Part shown: piece after piece, positions 26,556 through 34,939 of the stretch
Layout: each line of letters opens with the position of its first letter
Numbering within the stretch: position 1 is the first letter of the stretch
NCBI GenBank assembly: GCA_947489585.1
Contig: CANLEE010000004.1
Location: 1-64,000 of the forward strand
Reading direction: 5' to 3'
DNA from: an uncultured Psychroserpens sp.
GTDB lineage: Bacteria; Bacteroidota; Bacteroidia; Flavobacteriales; Flavobacteriaceae
Length of the DNA: 64,000 bases
Notes under the pieces: generated by a model
The model's database searches: none
Seen by the model: only the letters and a program-made list of their open reading frames with translations
What the model was told of the DNA's origin: nothing
Program-made: the position numbers and the translations under genes

Positions 26556-26587
26556 CAAATATAGAACCCTTTTTTATTTCTTTCAAA
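26556..26587 (-). promoter_or_regulatory. Promoter of tRNA-Ser
   Basis: On the minus strand: TTTG (26587-26584), 20 bp, TATATTTG (26563-26556). It matches the Bacteroidota -33/-7 pattern and sits about 36 bp before the tRNA. Confidence 0.7.
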
Positions 26588-26669
26588 TAAAAACTGCTTT
26601 TTTTAAACTATTTAATATTACTATTGAATTTATTTATTGATAAATAATGCATAATGATTCTTCTAACCG

Positions 26670-26677
26670 TATTTTTG
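26670..26677 (+). promoter_or_regulatory. Putative -7 box for the nitroreductase gene
   Basis: TATTTTTG matches TAnnTTTG, 16 bp before the ATG. No clear -33 element. Confidence 0.4.
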
Positions 26678-26693
26678 TTGAAATATTAATTTC

Positions 26694-27323
26694 ATGACTA
26701 CCATTGATAAATTAAAATGGCGCTATGCTACTAAAAAGTTTGATGATTCTAAAACACTTTCCGAAGAAAAACTGAATATACTCAAACAAGCTTTTAATCT
26801 TACAGCAACCTCATTTGGTTTGCAAACGATTAGTTTGGTTATTGTTAATAACAAAACTATTAGAGAAGCATTAATAGAACACTCGTATAACCAAAAACAA
26901 GTTTTAGAAGCGTCTCATTTGTTTGTTATCTGTATTCAAGATAATATCTTAGAAGATGATGTTGATGAACATTTTGATAATGTAAAAGATATAAGAGCGA
27001 CACCTGAAGCTATTTTAGAACCCTACCGAAAGGATTTAAAACAAATGATGACGTCTATGACAGTTGAAAAACGTCAAGAATGGTCTGTAAAACAAGCTTA
27101 TATTGCCTTAGGTAACTTAATGACCGTTTGTGCCATAGAAGAGATTGATTCATGCCCTATGGAAGGTTTTAATCCAGAAGCTTATGATACGCTGTTAGAG
27201 CTTAAACATAAAAATCTTAAATCGGTGTTATTATTACCAGTAGGTTACAGAGCTGACGACGATATGTTTGCTGAGTTTAAAAAAGTTAGGAAAAAACTTA
27301 ATGAGGCTGTTATAGAAATGTAA
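26694..27323 (+). CDS. Nitroreductase-family NAD(P)H oxidoreductase
   Basis: 209 residues, flavin-dependent nitroreductase fold. Seen: N-terminal KWRYATKKFDDSKTL (FMN phosphate contact), FGLQTISLVIV (about 42-52), and the C-terminal LLPVGYRADDD region. The family reduces nitro compounds, quinones or flavins in the cytosol with FMN. The physiological substrate cannot be assigned. Confidence 0.87.
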   Translation: MTTIDKLKWRYATKKFDDSKTLSEEKLNILKQAFNLTATSFGLQTISLVIVNNKTIREALIEHSYNQKQVLEASHLFVICIQDNILEDDVDEHFDNVKDIRATPEAILEPYRKDLKQMMTSMTVEKRQEWSVKQAYIALGNLMTVCAIEEIDSCPMEGFNPEAYDTLLELKHKNLKSVLLLPVGYRADDDMFAEFKKVRKKLNEAVIEM

Positions 27324-27326
27324 GCT

Positions 27327-27348
27327 AAAAGCTTTTTTATAAGCTTTT
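27327..27348 (+). terminator. Weak terminator-like hairpin after nitroreductase
   Basis: AAAAGCTT (27327-27334) and AAGCTTTT (27341-27348) pair around a 6-nt loop. The T run is short. Confidence 0.4.
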
Positions 27349-27356
27349 GATTTGAT

Positions 27357-27364
27357 TATATTTG
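27357..27364 (+). promoter_or_regulatory. Putative -7 box upstream of the thioredoxin-like gene
   Basis: TATATTTG matches TAnnTTTG, with a TTTT in the -33 region. The ATG follows 43 bp later. Confidence 0.4.
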
Positions 27365-27407
27365 TTTTAATCCTAACAGCGATGAATTTCGCGTTTTTAA
27401 ATATTGC

Positions 27408-27827
27408 ATGAAAAAATTAATAGTAATTTTCGTATTCGCATTCACACTTCAGTTGTCTGCTCAAGATCAATCCAAATGGTTAACCGATAATACAATTGCA
27501 TTAAAGCAATCTGATAATCAAAATAAACCCATATTGGTTTTTGTTACTGATAATCAAAAATCTGAAGCGTACCAGAGCTTGAAAAATAATTTCTTTAACT
27601 CTGATGCTTTCAAGAACTATGCTTCTAAATCAATTCTATTAAAATTAGACGTTTCAGATAAAAACTCAAGTAATGCGCGTTTAGGTATTCATTACACAAA
27701 ACAAACGAATGCACTTGGAATTGCATTAATTGACAAAAATGGAAGAACTATCAGCGACCCGCTTGTTGCTGACTTTTCTATGGAAAATGTTACAAAGTTC
27801 ATGACGTTGTGGAACGCTAATCTATAA
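27408..27827 (+). CDS. Exported thioredoxin-fold-like protein without a CxxC motif
   Basis: 139 residues, signal peptide ending at about residue 18 (LSAQ). The body has the order expected of a thioredoxin-like fold (KPILVFVTDNQKSEAY, ILLKLDVSD, TNALGIALIDKNGR), but the position of the active-site CxxC holds no cysteine, so disulfide chemistry is unlikely. It stops 7 bp before the KdnA-like gene and is probably cotranscribed with it. Confidence 0.6.
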   Translation: MKKLIVIFVFAFTLQLSAQDQSKWLTDNTIALKQSDNQNKPILVFVTDNQKSEAYQSLKNNFFNSDAFKNYASKSILLKLDVSDKNSSNARLGIHYTKQTNALGIALIDKNGRTISDPLVADFSMENVTKFMTLWNANL

Positions 27828-27834
27828 TAGCTAG

Positions 27835-29028
27835 ATGCCTGGATTTGAATTATTTGGAGACTTAGAGCGAAGTGAAGTCAATGATGTTTTAGATAACGGT
27901 GTTTTGATGCGCTACGGTTTTGATGGCATGCGAAATGGCCATTGGAAAGCCAAAGAACTTGAAGCAGAACTCACAAAAACATTTCAAACTAATCATGTGC
28001 AATTAGTCTCTAGCGGAACAGCTGCGGTCTCGGTAGCTCTTGCTTCAGCAGGTGTTGGAGCTGGAGATGAAGTGATTATGCCAACATTTACGTTTGTTGC
28101 CAGTTTTGAAGCTATCATGATGTTAGGCGCAATTCCTATTTTAGTTGATATTGATGCTACATTAACTTTAGACCCTAAAGCTGTTGAAGCAGCCATTACA
28201 CCTAAAACTAAGGCCGTTATGATTGTTCAAATGTGTGGTAGTATGGGTGACTTAGATGCTTTACAGCATGTGTGTACAAAACACAACCTTCTTTTTATAG
28301 AAGATGCGTGTCAGGCTATTGGTGGAACTTATAAAGGAAAACCTCTTGGAAGCATTGGTGATTTGGGTTGCTTTTCTTTCGATTTTGTAAAAACAATTAC
28401 TTGTGGTGAAGGAGGTGCAGTAATAACTAATAATAAAGACTATTATATAAATGCTGATCATTACAGTGATCATGGTCATGATCATGTTGGTAATGATAGA
28501 GGTGCAGAAACCCATCCGTTTTTAGGTTATAACTTTAGGATTTCAGAATTAAACGCAGCTGTTGGTTTAGCTCAAGTAAAACGTTTGCCTGAGTTTATTG
28601 CGATTCAGAAAAAACATTATACGATACTTCGAGAAGCAATTTCGAGTGTGCCTGGTGTGACCTTTAGAAAAGTTCCTGAAGGAGGCGAGGAGAGCTATGC
28701 GTTTTTAAATTTCTTCTTACCAGATTTGGAAGCCGCAAGAAAAACGTCTCAAGCGTTTAAAGAGAGTGGTGTTGACGTTTGTTGGAATTACTACGATAAT
28801 AATTGGCATTATGTGCGTGAGTGGCATCACTTAAAAGATGCTAAATCCCTTTACCCTTTATCTTCAGAAATAAAGGAAGAATTAGTGAAGCTGAAAAATA
28901 AAGACTTTTCTCAATCTGATCATTATATTGGACGAAATATCTCATGTTTGATAAAATTATCTTGGACAGAAGCGGAAGTTGTTGCACGTGCTAATAAGAT
29001 GGTAGAAGCAATTAAAGCATCAATTTAA
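27835..29028 (+). CDS. DegT/DnrJ-family PLP transaminase, KdnA-like
   Basis: 397 residues, fold type I sugar aminotransferase. Seen: SSGTAAVSVAL (cofactor phosphate), PTFTFVAS, EDACQAIGGTYKG with the PLP-contacting Asp, and FDFVKTITCGEGG with the Schiff-base Lys. The start MPGFELFG, DHGHDHVGNDRGAETHP and the NNWHY segment match what I recall of Shewanella KdnA, which makes 8-amino-3,8-dideoxy-manno-octulosonate (Kdo8N) for lipopolysaccharide. The partner dehydrogenase KdnB is not adjacent. Family is certain; the KdnA role is probable. Confidence 0.75.
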   Translation: MPGFELFGDLERSEVNDVLDNGVLMRYGFDGMRNGHWKAKELEAELTKTFQTNHVQLVSSGTAAVSVALASAGVGAGDEVIMPTFTFVASFEAIMMLGAIPILVDIDATLTLDPKAVEAAITPKTKAVMIVQMCGSMGDLDALQHVCTKHNLLFIEDACQAIGGTYKGKPLGSIGDLGCFSFDFVKTITCGEGGAVITNNKDYYINADHYSDHGHDHVGNDRGAETHPFLGYNFRISELNAAVGLAQVKRLPEFIAIQKKHYTILREAISSVPGVTFRKVPEGGEESYAFLNFFLPDLEAARKTSQAFKESGVDVCWNYYDNNWHYVREWHHLKDAKSLYPLSSEIKEELVKLKNKDFSQSDHYIGRNISCLIKLSWTEAEVVARANKMVEAIKASI

Positions 29029-29129
29029 TAGCATTTAACGCCATATTACTTGGTTGTTGTGTTCTTGTATAGGTTGCTAATTGGTTTATAATTGATTCGA
29101 TTCATAGTTTTACTGAAAAATGTTTTTCT

Positions 29130-30695
29130 ATGAAAATAAATTCTAAAGTTACCCTTCTGATTCTATTGTCTTTTCAATTGTCATTTTCACAACAAATGCC
29201 AATAGATTTTTCTGATAATGCAGATAATTTTATAGCATTTAATGGAAGTGGTTTCTCTTTTAATGTAAACCCTGAAGATACTAATGATACTGTTGGACAG
29301 TTTTTTAATGATGGTAATGAGGTATGGCAAGGGTTTTATATAGATTTAATTGCACCCATAGACTTAGATCAGCAGCAGCAAATTTCTTTATCTTTTTATC
29401 AATTCGATCCTAACACTCATAATATTTATTTAAAGCTCGAAAATGGAACCAATCCAGATGTAGAAGTAGTGCAAAACACATCGGGCTCAGGATGGACCGA
29501 TGGTTTAGTTTTTGATTTTTCTAACGCAACAATTAGTGGGACTGCAAATACTGTTAGTGCTACAGGGACTTATACTAGGTTAGTCATTTTTATAGATGGT
29601 GGTGTGTCGTCAGCAGGAACTTATTTAATTGATGATATAGATGATGGAACAGAGCCTGTAGATCCTAATGAATTGGATGTTATTTATACAGATTTAGTAT
29701 GGTCTGATGAGTTTGATAGTACAACACCAGTTCCAGTAGATCCTGCCAAATGGCATTATCAAACTTTAGGACCAAATGGCGGTCAATGGTTTAACGGTGA
29801 AGAACAGCATTATACAAATAGGCCAGATAATTCATTTGTTGAAAATGGGTTTTTAAATATTATAGCAAAAAGTGAAACGTTTACTCAAAATGGTGTCGAA
29901 TTGCCATATACTTCAGCACGATTAAATTCTAAATTTGCGTTTACCTATGGTCGCGTAGATGTTAGAGCCAGGCTTCCATTTGGAGATGGTACTTGGCCAG
30001 CAATATGGACCTTAGGTAAGAATGTTAATGAAGTAGGTGCGTATTGGCAAACACAAGGTTTTGGTACGACAACATGGCCAGCTTGTGGTGAAATTGATAT
30101 TATGGAACATGGTTTGGGAGCTGTGAATCACGTATCAAGTGCATTACATACACCTTGTGCTGGATGTTCTGGGAATACCATGAATACACAGTCGTTTATA
30201 TTACCAGATGTAGCTAATAATTTCCATGTATATTCGATGAATTGGTCACCAAATCAAATTACTTTTTTAATTGATGGTGTTGGATTCTATACGTATAACC
30301 CTGCTGTTAAAGACGATAGTACTTGGCCATTTTATCTGGATCAATATTTGATCTTAAATGTTGCTATGGGTGGCTTTGCTGGTACTATTGATTCTAGCTT
30401 TGATCAAAGTAGTATGGTTATTGATTATGTAAGAGTATATCAAAATAATTTGAGCGTAGATGATACTTTTGCAGAACAATTTAAAGTGTTTCCAAATCCA
30501 GCGCATGCGACTATTACAATTGCTTCTCAAGCGAATATAGATGCTATTAAGATTTACGACGTTTTAGGAAAATTAATACAAAGTAAAACAGAAAATGTAA
30601 CACAGGTAAATGTTTCAAATTTTGAATCCGGAATGTATGTGATTCAGATACATTCTGGAAATCGAGTCGTGACTAAAAAGCTTATTGTGAATTAA
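29130..30695 (+). CDS. Secreted GH16 endo-beta-glucanase with T9SS tail
   Basis: 521 residues. Signal peptide (1-20), a beta-sandwich domain of unknown role (about 22-175), a GH16 catalytic domain (about 185-440) and a T9SS type-A sorting tail (about 450-521, FKVFPNPA, IYDVLGKLIQ, GMYVIQI). The catalytic motif EIDIMEHG supplies nucleophile and acid/base Glu in family GH16; WPAIWTLG and YVRVYQ are conserved flanks. The likely substrate is laminarin-like beta-1,3-glucan (inference). No SusC/SusD pair is nearby. The 3' end overlaps the convergent ribB gene by 4 bp. Confidence 0.92.
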   Translation: MKINSKVTLLILLSFQLSFSQQMPIDFSDNADNFIAFNGSGFSFNVNPEDTNDTVGQFFNDGNEVWQGFYIDLIAPIDLDQQQQISLSFYQFDPNTHNIYLKLENGTNPDVEVVQNTSGSGWTDGLVFDFSNATISGTANTVSATGTYTRLVIFIDGGVSSAGTYLIDDIDDGTEPVDPNELDVIYTDLVWSDEFDSTTPVPVDPAKWHYQTLGPNGGQWFNGEEQHYTNRPDNSFVENGFLNIIAKSETFTQNGVELPYTSARLNSKFAFTYGRVDVRARLPFGDGTWPAIWTLGKNVNEVGAYWQTQGFGTTTWPACGEIDIMEHGLGAVNHVSSALHTPCAGCSGNTMNTQSFILPDVANNFHVYSMNWSPNQITFLIDGVGFYTYNPAVKDDSTWPFYLDQYLILNVAMGGFAGTIDSSFDQSSMVIDYVRVYQNNLSVDDTFAEQFKVFPNPAHATITIASQANIDAIKIYDVLGKLIQSKTENVTQVNVSNFESGMYVIQIHSGNRVVTKKLIVN

Positions 30696-31846
30696 TAATT
30701 CACATACTCTACAATCTCTAAGCCGTAGCCAATCATCCCAACACGTTTTGTTTGTTGTGTATTGGATATTAATTTAAGCTTATGAATGTTCAAATCATGA
30801 AGAATTTGAGCACCAATTCCAAAGTCTTTCGAATCCATTTCAATACGAGGTGCTTTTGCAATGTTACCTTTAATTTGGGTGTCTTTAAGTATGCTTAAGC
30901 GTTTGAGTAAATTCATGGATTGTGCCTGCTGGTTGACAAAAACAATAGCACCCTTACCTTCAGCGTTAACGACTTTAAACATATCGTCTAATTTTTTATC
31001 GGCATTATTAGTCAACGTTCCCAAAATATCATTATTTACTAAGGTCGCATTGACTCGAGTTAATACATGTTCATCTTTAGACCAAGACCCTTTAGTTAAA
31101 GCGATATGAATTTGATTATTGGTAGTTTGCTGATAAGCACGTAATCTAAATTGCCCAAAGCGTGTTTCGATGTCAAAATCTTCTTTCTTCTCAATTAGAG
31201 AATCGTGTTCCATTCTGTATGCTACCAAATCTTCTATAGACACAATTTTTAAATCAAATTTTTTGGCAACGTCCATAAGCTGAGGTAATCTTGCCATAGA
31301 CCCATCTTCATTCATGATTTCAACAATAACACCTGCTGGTTCAAAACCTGCTAGTCTAGCAAAGTCAATTGCAGCCTCAGTATGACCAGTTCGTCGTAAA
31401 ACGCCACCATCCTTTGCAACTAGAGGGAAAATATGTCCAGGTCTTGATAATTCAAATGGTTTAATATTAGGATCAATAAGTGCTTGAACCGTTTTTGCTC
31501 TATCACTTGCAGAAATTCCGGTAGTCACACCATTTCCTTTTAAATCAACAGATACAGTAAAAGCAGTTTCCATAGGATCTGTGTTGTTATTTACCATCAT
31601 GTTGAGCTCAAGATCTTTGCATCTACTTTCAGTTAATGGCGCACAAATAAGACCTCTACCATGGGTAGCCATGAAATTAATAGTTTCTGGTGTTATCTTA
31701 CTAGAAGCTGCTAAAAAATCACCTTCATTTTCTCTATTTTCATCATCAACAACAATTATAACTTTACCTTGTTTAATATCTTGAATTGCTTCTTCAATAG
31801 TATTCAATTGTATATTTGTTGTAAGTTGAGCAGTGTTGCTAGTCAT
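30692..31846 (-). CDS. ribB: 3,4-dihydroxy-2-butanone-4-phosphate synthase with degenerate GTP cyclohydrolase II domain
   Basis: 384 residues from the ATG at 31846; the open frame extends to 31909 into lptF, but a -7 box at 31866-31873 supports the internal start. RibB converts ribulose 5-phosphate to the four-carbon precursor of riboflavin. The N-terminal domain (about 15-215) has VVDDENRENEGD, ATHGRGLIC and RRTGHTEAAIDF, the catalytic motifs. The C-terminal half has the GCH II outline but lacks the Cys zinc ligands (the region reads NNDILGTLTNNAD), so cyclohydrolase activity is not expected. Confidence 0.9.
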   Translation of the reverse strand: MTSNTAQLTTNIQLNTIEEAIQDIKQGKVIIVVDDENRENEGDFLAASSKITPETINFMATHGRGLICAPLTESRCKDLELNMMVNNNTDPMETAFTVSVDLKGNGVTTGISASDRAKTVQALIDPNIKPFELSRPGHIFPLVAKDGGVLRRTGHTEAAIDFARLAGFEPAGVIVEIMNEDGSMARLPQLMDVAKKFDLKIVSIEDLVAYRMEHDSLIEKKEDFDIETRFGQFRLRAYQQTTNNQIHIALTKGSWSKDEHVLTRVNATLVNNDILGTLTNNADKKLDDMFKVVNAEGKGAIVFVNQQAQSMNLLKRLSILKDTQIKGNIAKAPRIEMDSKDFGIGAQILHDLNIHKLKLISNTQQTKRVGMIGYGLEIVEYVNY

Positions 31847-31865
31847 CGTCTTCTGTTTAGGATTA

Positions 31866-31873
31866 CAAAGATA
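31866..31873 (-). promoter_or_regulatory. Putative -7 box of ribB inside lptF 3' end
   Basis: The minus strand reads TATCTTTG, a full TAnnTTTG match, 19 bp before the ribB ATG. Confidence 0.5.
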
Positions 31874-31886
31874 TGGCTTATTTTTT

Positions 31887-34241
31887 CTATGCTGAAAAGT
31901 CTTCAGCAATTTTATTTCGTCTTTGAATGTATATAAATGGATATATAATAAATCCTAAAGCCGACCACAACAAATGATTAGAATTCTTTTTGTTATTAAT
32001 AAACGTATAGAGTTTATTAAAACTGATACTTGATAGTACTGCGTAAACTAAAAACAAAACGGCTGAAATAGCAGACAATTCTATAGATGCTGAAGTTGCA
32101 GCGGGTAGCTTATTATTTTTAAACACAAAGTAAAGCACAAATAAAACCACAGCAATACAAAAGAAAATCAACGCAAATTTTGAATAGGTTTTATAGTCAT
32201 TGCGTTTAGAATTATAAGCTTCGTTGTCTAAAATTTGAGATTTATTTGTGACTTCTTTATCAATTACGCCAACTTTTAAGTCTTCGTTAATTTTTTTCTT
32301 TTGATAAAAGTAGAAAAGGAAATAAAGCGGTAAACCTACTAGTACAAAAATCAAAGCGCCAGATACATTGTTTTTGCCAAGTTGTTTATAAAGGTTGGCA
32401 TGGTCAATAAATGATTTTATAAGTGCAAACAGATAAAATACGCCAACAATAATACCTGTAATAAAAAGGGCTTGTCCAATAGTTGGGAAACCATTATTTT
32501 TTAGAATGGCACCTGGAAGTATAAGTAATACTGTAATTATGTATAACACAAAGGCCAGTTTCGAATTCTCTTCATAAGAATATTTAAGTCTTAGCGATTC
32601 TTCATAGGCGTGGTCGGTTAAATTGCCACCAAACTTTAATTCTTGCTCAGTAATGCCTCTGGTATTTAATATAGCTAGTGATGAATTTTTATATTCAATA
32701 CCATAATCATACTTTCGATAATGTTTAACAACATCGATTAATTTTTTATTCTCATAGCTTTTAAGTGTAGCATAAGCTTCAGATTCAGCAGGTAAAAGAT
32801 TTGTATTGTAAGTAAGTGTCTTACTCTTTATACCAAATACTTTTTTTAGAGGTTCTAACAGACCTTCAGATTCAAATAACGGTCTGTCTCTTGTCGCCCT
32901 TCGCGTTAAATAAACCCCTAGAGGGAGCATGATAGCTGTTGATAACCATGATGCTGCAACAGGGTTTAATGAATCATCTAAAGAACTGTTTTTGGCAAAG
33001 ATTCCAATAAAGTGATAGGTTAAAAATAAGAGTATCGCAATAACTAATGGTAAGCCAATGCCTCCTTTTCTTATTAAAGCACCTAAAGGTGCACCTACAA
33101 AAAATAGAATGATACATGCTAAACCTAAAACATATTTTTCATGAAGTGATTGTACATGTTTGTTACGCCATTTTGTTTGAATGAGGAAACTTCTCTTATT
33201 CGTAGAAATAATTTGATTTGTACTAGTTATTGTATTACTAGCTAGATTAAGAAGACTTACTTTAGTTTGCGTCTTGAATAAATCCATAAGATCCCCATTA
33301 AAAATAGAGTCTTTTACTGGCGATATATTGTTATTTAATGTTGTAATCGATGTTCTTTTATAAAGTGTAGTAGAAAAATTCTTAGCGGCTTCAGATTTCC
33401 GTTGGTATAAACTATCAATGGTGTAGTTTAATTCGCCAACACTAAGCATGTTATAACGATTGTCATAACTTTCGTCATTAATATCAACATCATTCAACCC
33501 TTCAAGGTCAACGTTAATAGTATATTCATCAAAATAACTTTTAGCGTGCGGTTTTTTCTTTGTTTGACTAGGTTTTTTGCTAAAAATTTCTTCGTAATAA
33601 TTCCCTTTATACAATACAAGTTGTAAGATGTTAGAATTCTCATTACTCTTAAGTTCTCCACTTTCAGAAATGATTACAGTTCTATTTTTCGACCCGTTTG
33701 CAGCTTTTTTATGAATGACGACATTAGTTAAAATTTCACCATTCTCACCGCTCTTATCCTGAACTTTTATATTATAAGTTCCAATATCATTAAACTGCCC
33801 TTTAGCAATGGCTAATGCTGGTTTAACTTGCGCAATATTTTTTCTAAGATTATAAACTTTGTAGTTGGCCCAAGGAATAACATTATTTGAAAAAATAAAC
33901 GTGGTAACACCTAATAATACTATAAATACGCTCAAGCTTCTCATTGCACGTTGCAAAGAAATACCTGTAGATTTCATTGCTGCAAATTCATAATTTTCAG
34001 CAAATTGACCGAAAACCATAATAGAAACCAGTAAAATAGTAAGCGGTAAAATTAAAGGAATAAGCGTAGGTGTGATATATAACAACAGTTTTAGAATCAC
34101 AAACGTATCTAAATCTTTACCGGCCAAATCACCAATATATAGCCAGATAGCCTGTAAAACAAAAATGAACATGAGTATAATAAACACGCTCAAAAATGTC
34201 TTTAGGTAGGTCGTTAATATATACCTATCTAATATTTTCAT
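31887..34241 (-). CDS. LptF/LptG-family LPS export permease with long C-terminal membrane extension
   Basis: 784 residues. The first about 465 residues are an LptF/G permease: N-terminal MKILDRYILTTYLKTF, helices around 12-35, 60-80 and 103-123, a long periplasmic beta-jellyroll part, then three more helices with FFVGAPLGALIRKGGIG. Known LptFG proteins are the membrane part of the ABC pump that extracts lipopolysaccharide. About 320 extra residues with five or more predicted helices follow, roughly doubling the length of E. coli LptF (about 366 aa). LolA-like and FtsK genes lie upstream in the same direction. Confidence 0.85.
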   Translation of the reverse strand: MKILDRYILTTYLKTFLSVFIILMFIFVLQAIWLYIGDLAGKDLDTFVILKLLLYITPTLIPLILPLTILLVSIMVFGQFAENYEFAAMKSTGISLQRAMRSLSVFIVLLGVTTFIFSNNVIPWANYKVYNLRKNIAQVKPALAIAKGQFNDIGTYNIKVQDKSGENGEILTNVVIHKKAANGSKNRTVIISESGELKSNENSNILQLVLYKGNYYEEIFSKKPSQTKKKPHAKSYFDEYTINVDLEGLNDVDINDESYDNRYNMLSVGELNYTIDSLYQRKSEAAKNFSTTLYKRTSITTLNNNISPVKDSIFNGDLMDLFKTQTKVSLLNLASNTITSTNQIISTNKRSFLIQTKWRNKHVQSLHEKYVLGLACIILFFVGAPLGALIRKGGIGLPLVIAILLFLTYHFIGIFAKNSSLDDSLNPVAASWLSTAIMLPLGVYLTRRATRDRPLFESEGLLEPLKKVFGIKSKTLTYNTNLLPAESEAYATLKSYENKKLIDVVKHYRKYDYGIEYKNSSLAILNTRGITEQELKFGGNLTDHAYEESLRLKYSYEENSKLAFVLYIITVLLILPGAILKNNGFPTIGQALFITGIIVGVFYLFALIKSFIDHANLYKQLGKNNVSGALIFVLVGLPLYFLFYFYQKKKINEDLKVGVIDKEVTNKSQILDNEAYNSKRNDYKTYSKFALIFFCIAVVLFVLYFVFKNNKLPAATSASIELSAISAVLFLVYAVLSSISFNKLYTFINNKKNSNHLLWSALGFIIYPFIYIQRRNKIAEDFSA

Positions 34242-34258
34242 AAATGGGATTGGTTAAC

Positions 34259-34900
34259 CTAATCTAACTTATTGATGTAATAATCTCTATACTTATTTTT
34301 GTCAAAAGTAAATAAGGTTTTTGAAATAGGTTCGTTGGTTTTAAAAGAATTAACAGTTAGTATTGTTTTTGTTCCGTTTTTTCCAATCTCAATGAGTCGG
34401 TAGATATGCTTTGTTTTAGCATCTATACCTAATAAGACTTCTTTAATTTCAGAATTTGTATCTATAGGGTTCAATTTGATAAACTGAATCTTTCTTCCTT
34501 TTACATCTTGAATGATGTCCATGTTATACGTATAGCCATCTTTGTAAAATGACATCATTTTACTTGGTGTAATGGTATTTTCATCATCTGAATTATCTGA
34601 AGAAATTGTAACCTCCTCATCTTCTGGGCTAATAGTATATAATTTGTCACCATCAAAAAGTCTTGTAATACCAAGAATATTGAGTATATATTTTTCGTTT
34701 TGCATTATAACATCACCACGGGTCTCTTGGTTTATATTTTCACTTTGATTTTCTAAAACATATTTGAAATCAATAGAAATATTATCATATGCACTTACTT
34801 TGTCGTACACTTCATTTAATAGCGTTTCTGCTTTTTTAGAATCTTGAGAAAATCCAATACCAGTAATTAAAAATGCTAATACTACAATTATCTGTTTCAT
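34259..34900 (-). CDS. LolA-like outer-membrane lipoprotein carrier protein
   Basis: 213 residues, signal peptide ending near residue 18 (GIGFSQ). LolA-like fold markers: SIDFKYVLENQ, GDVIMQNEKYILNILG, LYTISPEDEEV, and LGIDAKTKHIYRLIEIGKNG. LolA ferries lipoproteins through the periplasm in known systems. It lies 17 bp upstream of the LptF/G gene and 39 bp after ftsK, an envelope-biogenesis group. Confidence 0.82.
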   Translation of the reverse strand: MKQIIVVLAFLITGIGFSQDSKKAETLLNEVYDKVSAYDNISIDFKYVLENQSENINQETRGDVIMQNEKYILNILGITRLFDGDKLYTISPEDEEVTISSDNSDDENTITPSKMMSFYKDGYTYNMDIIQDVKGRKIQFIKLNPIDTNSEIKEVLLGIDAKTKHIYRLIEIGKNGTKTILTVNSFKTNEPISKTLFTFDKNKYRDYYINKLD

Positions 34901-34939
34901 GAGTTTATTATTTTATGCGCTAACGCGGAACTATATTTT

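Larger units (their letters stand above)
26252..26693. other. Intergenic region with terminator, right repeat, tRNA-Ser and promoters
   Basis: This 442-bp stretch holds a terminator for the small lipoprotein gene (26321-26350), the right direct repeat (26371-26444), tRNA-Ser (26436-26520), its promoter (26556-26587) and a -7 box for the nitroreductase gene (26670-26677). No protein gene is supported. Confidence 0.8.

Noticed and set aside
26302..26586. 94-codon minus-strand ORF containing MAEWSNAAVLKTVEGH
   Set aside because: It is the translation of tRNA-Ser and its terminator, a well-known false ORF.
29130..30695. Polysaccharide utilization locus around the GH16 enzyme
   Set aside because: No SusC/SusD pair or other glycan enzymes are adjacent; the TonB receptor at 19829 is an STN type in a separate cassette.
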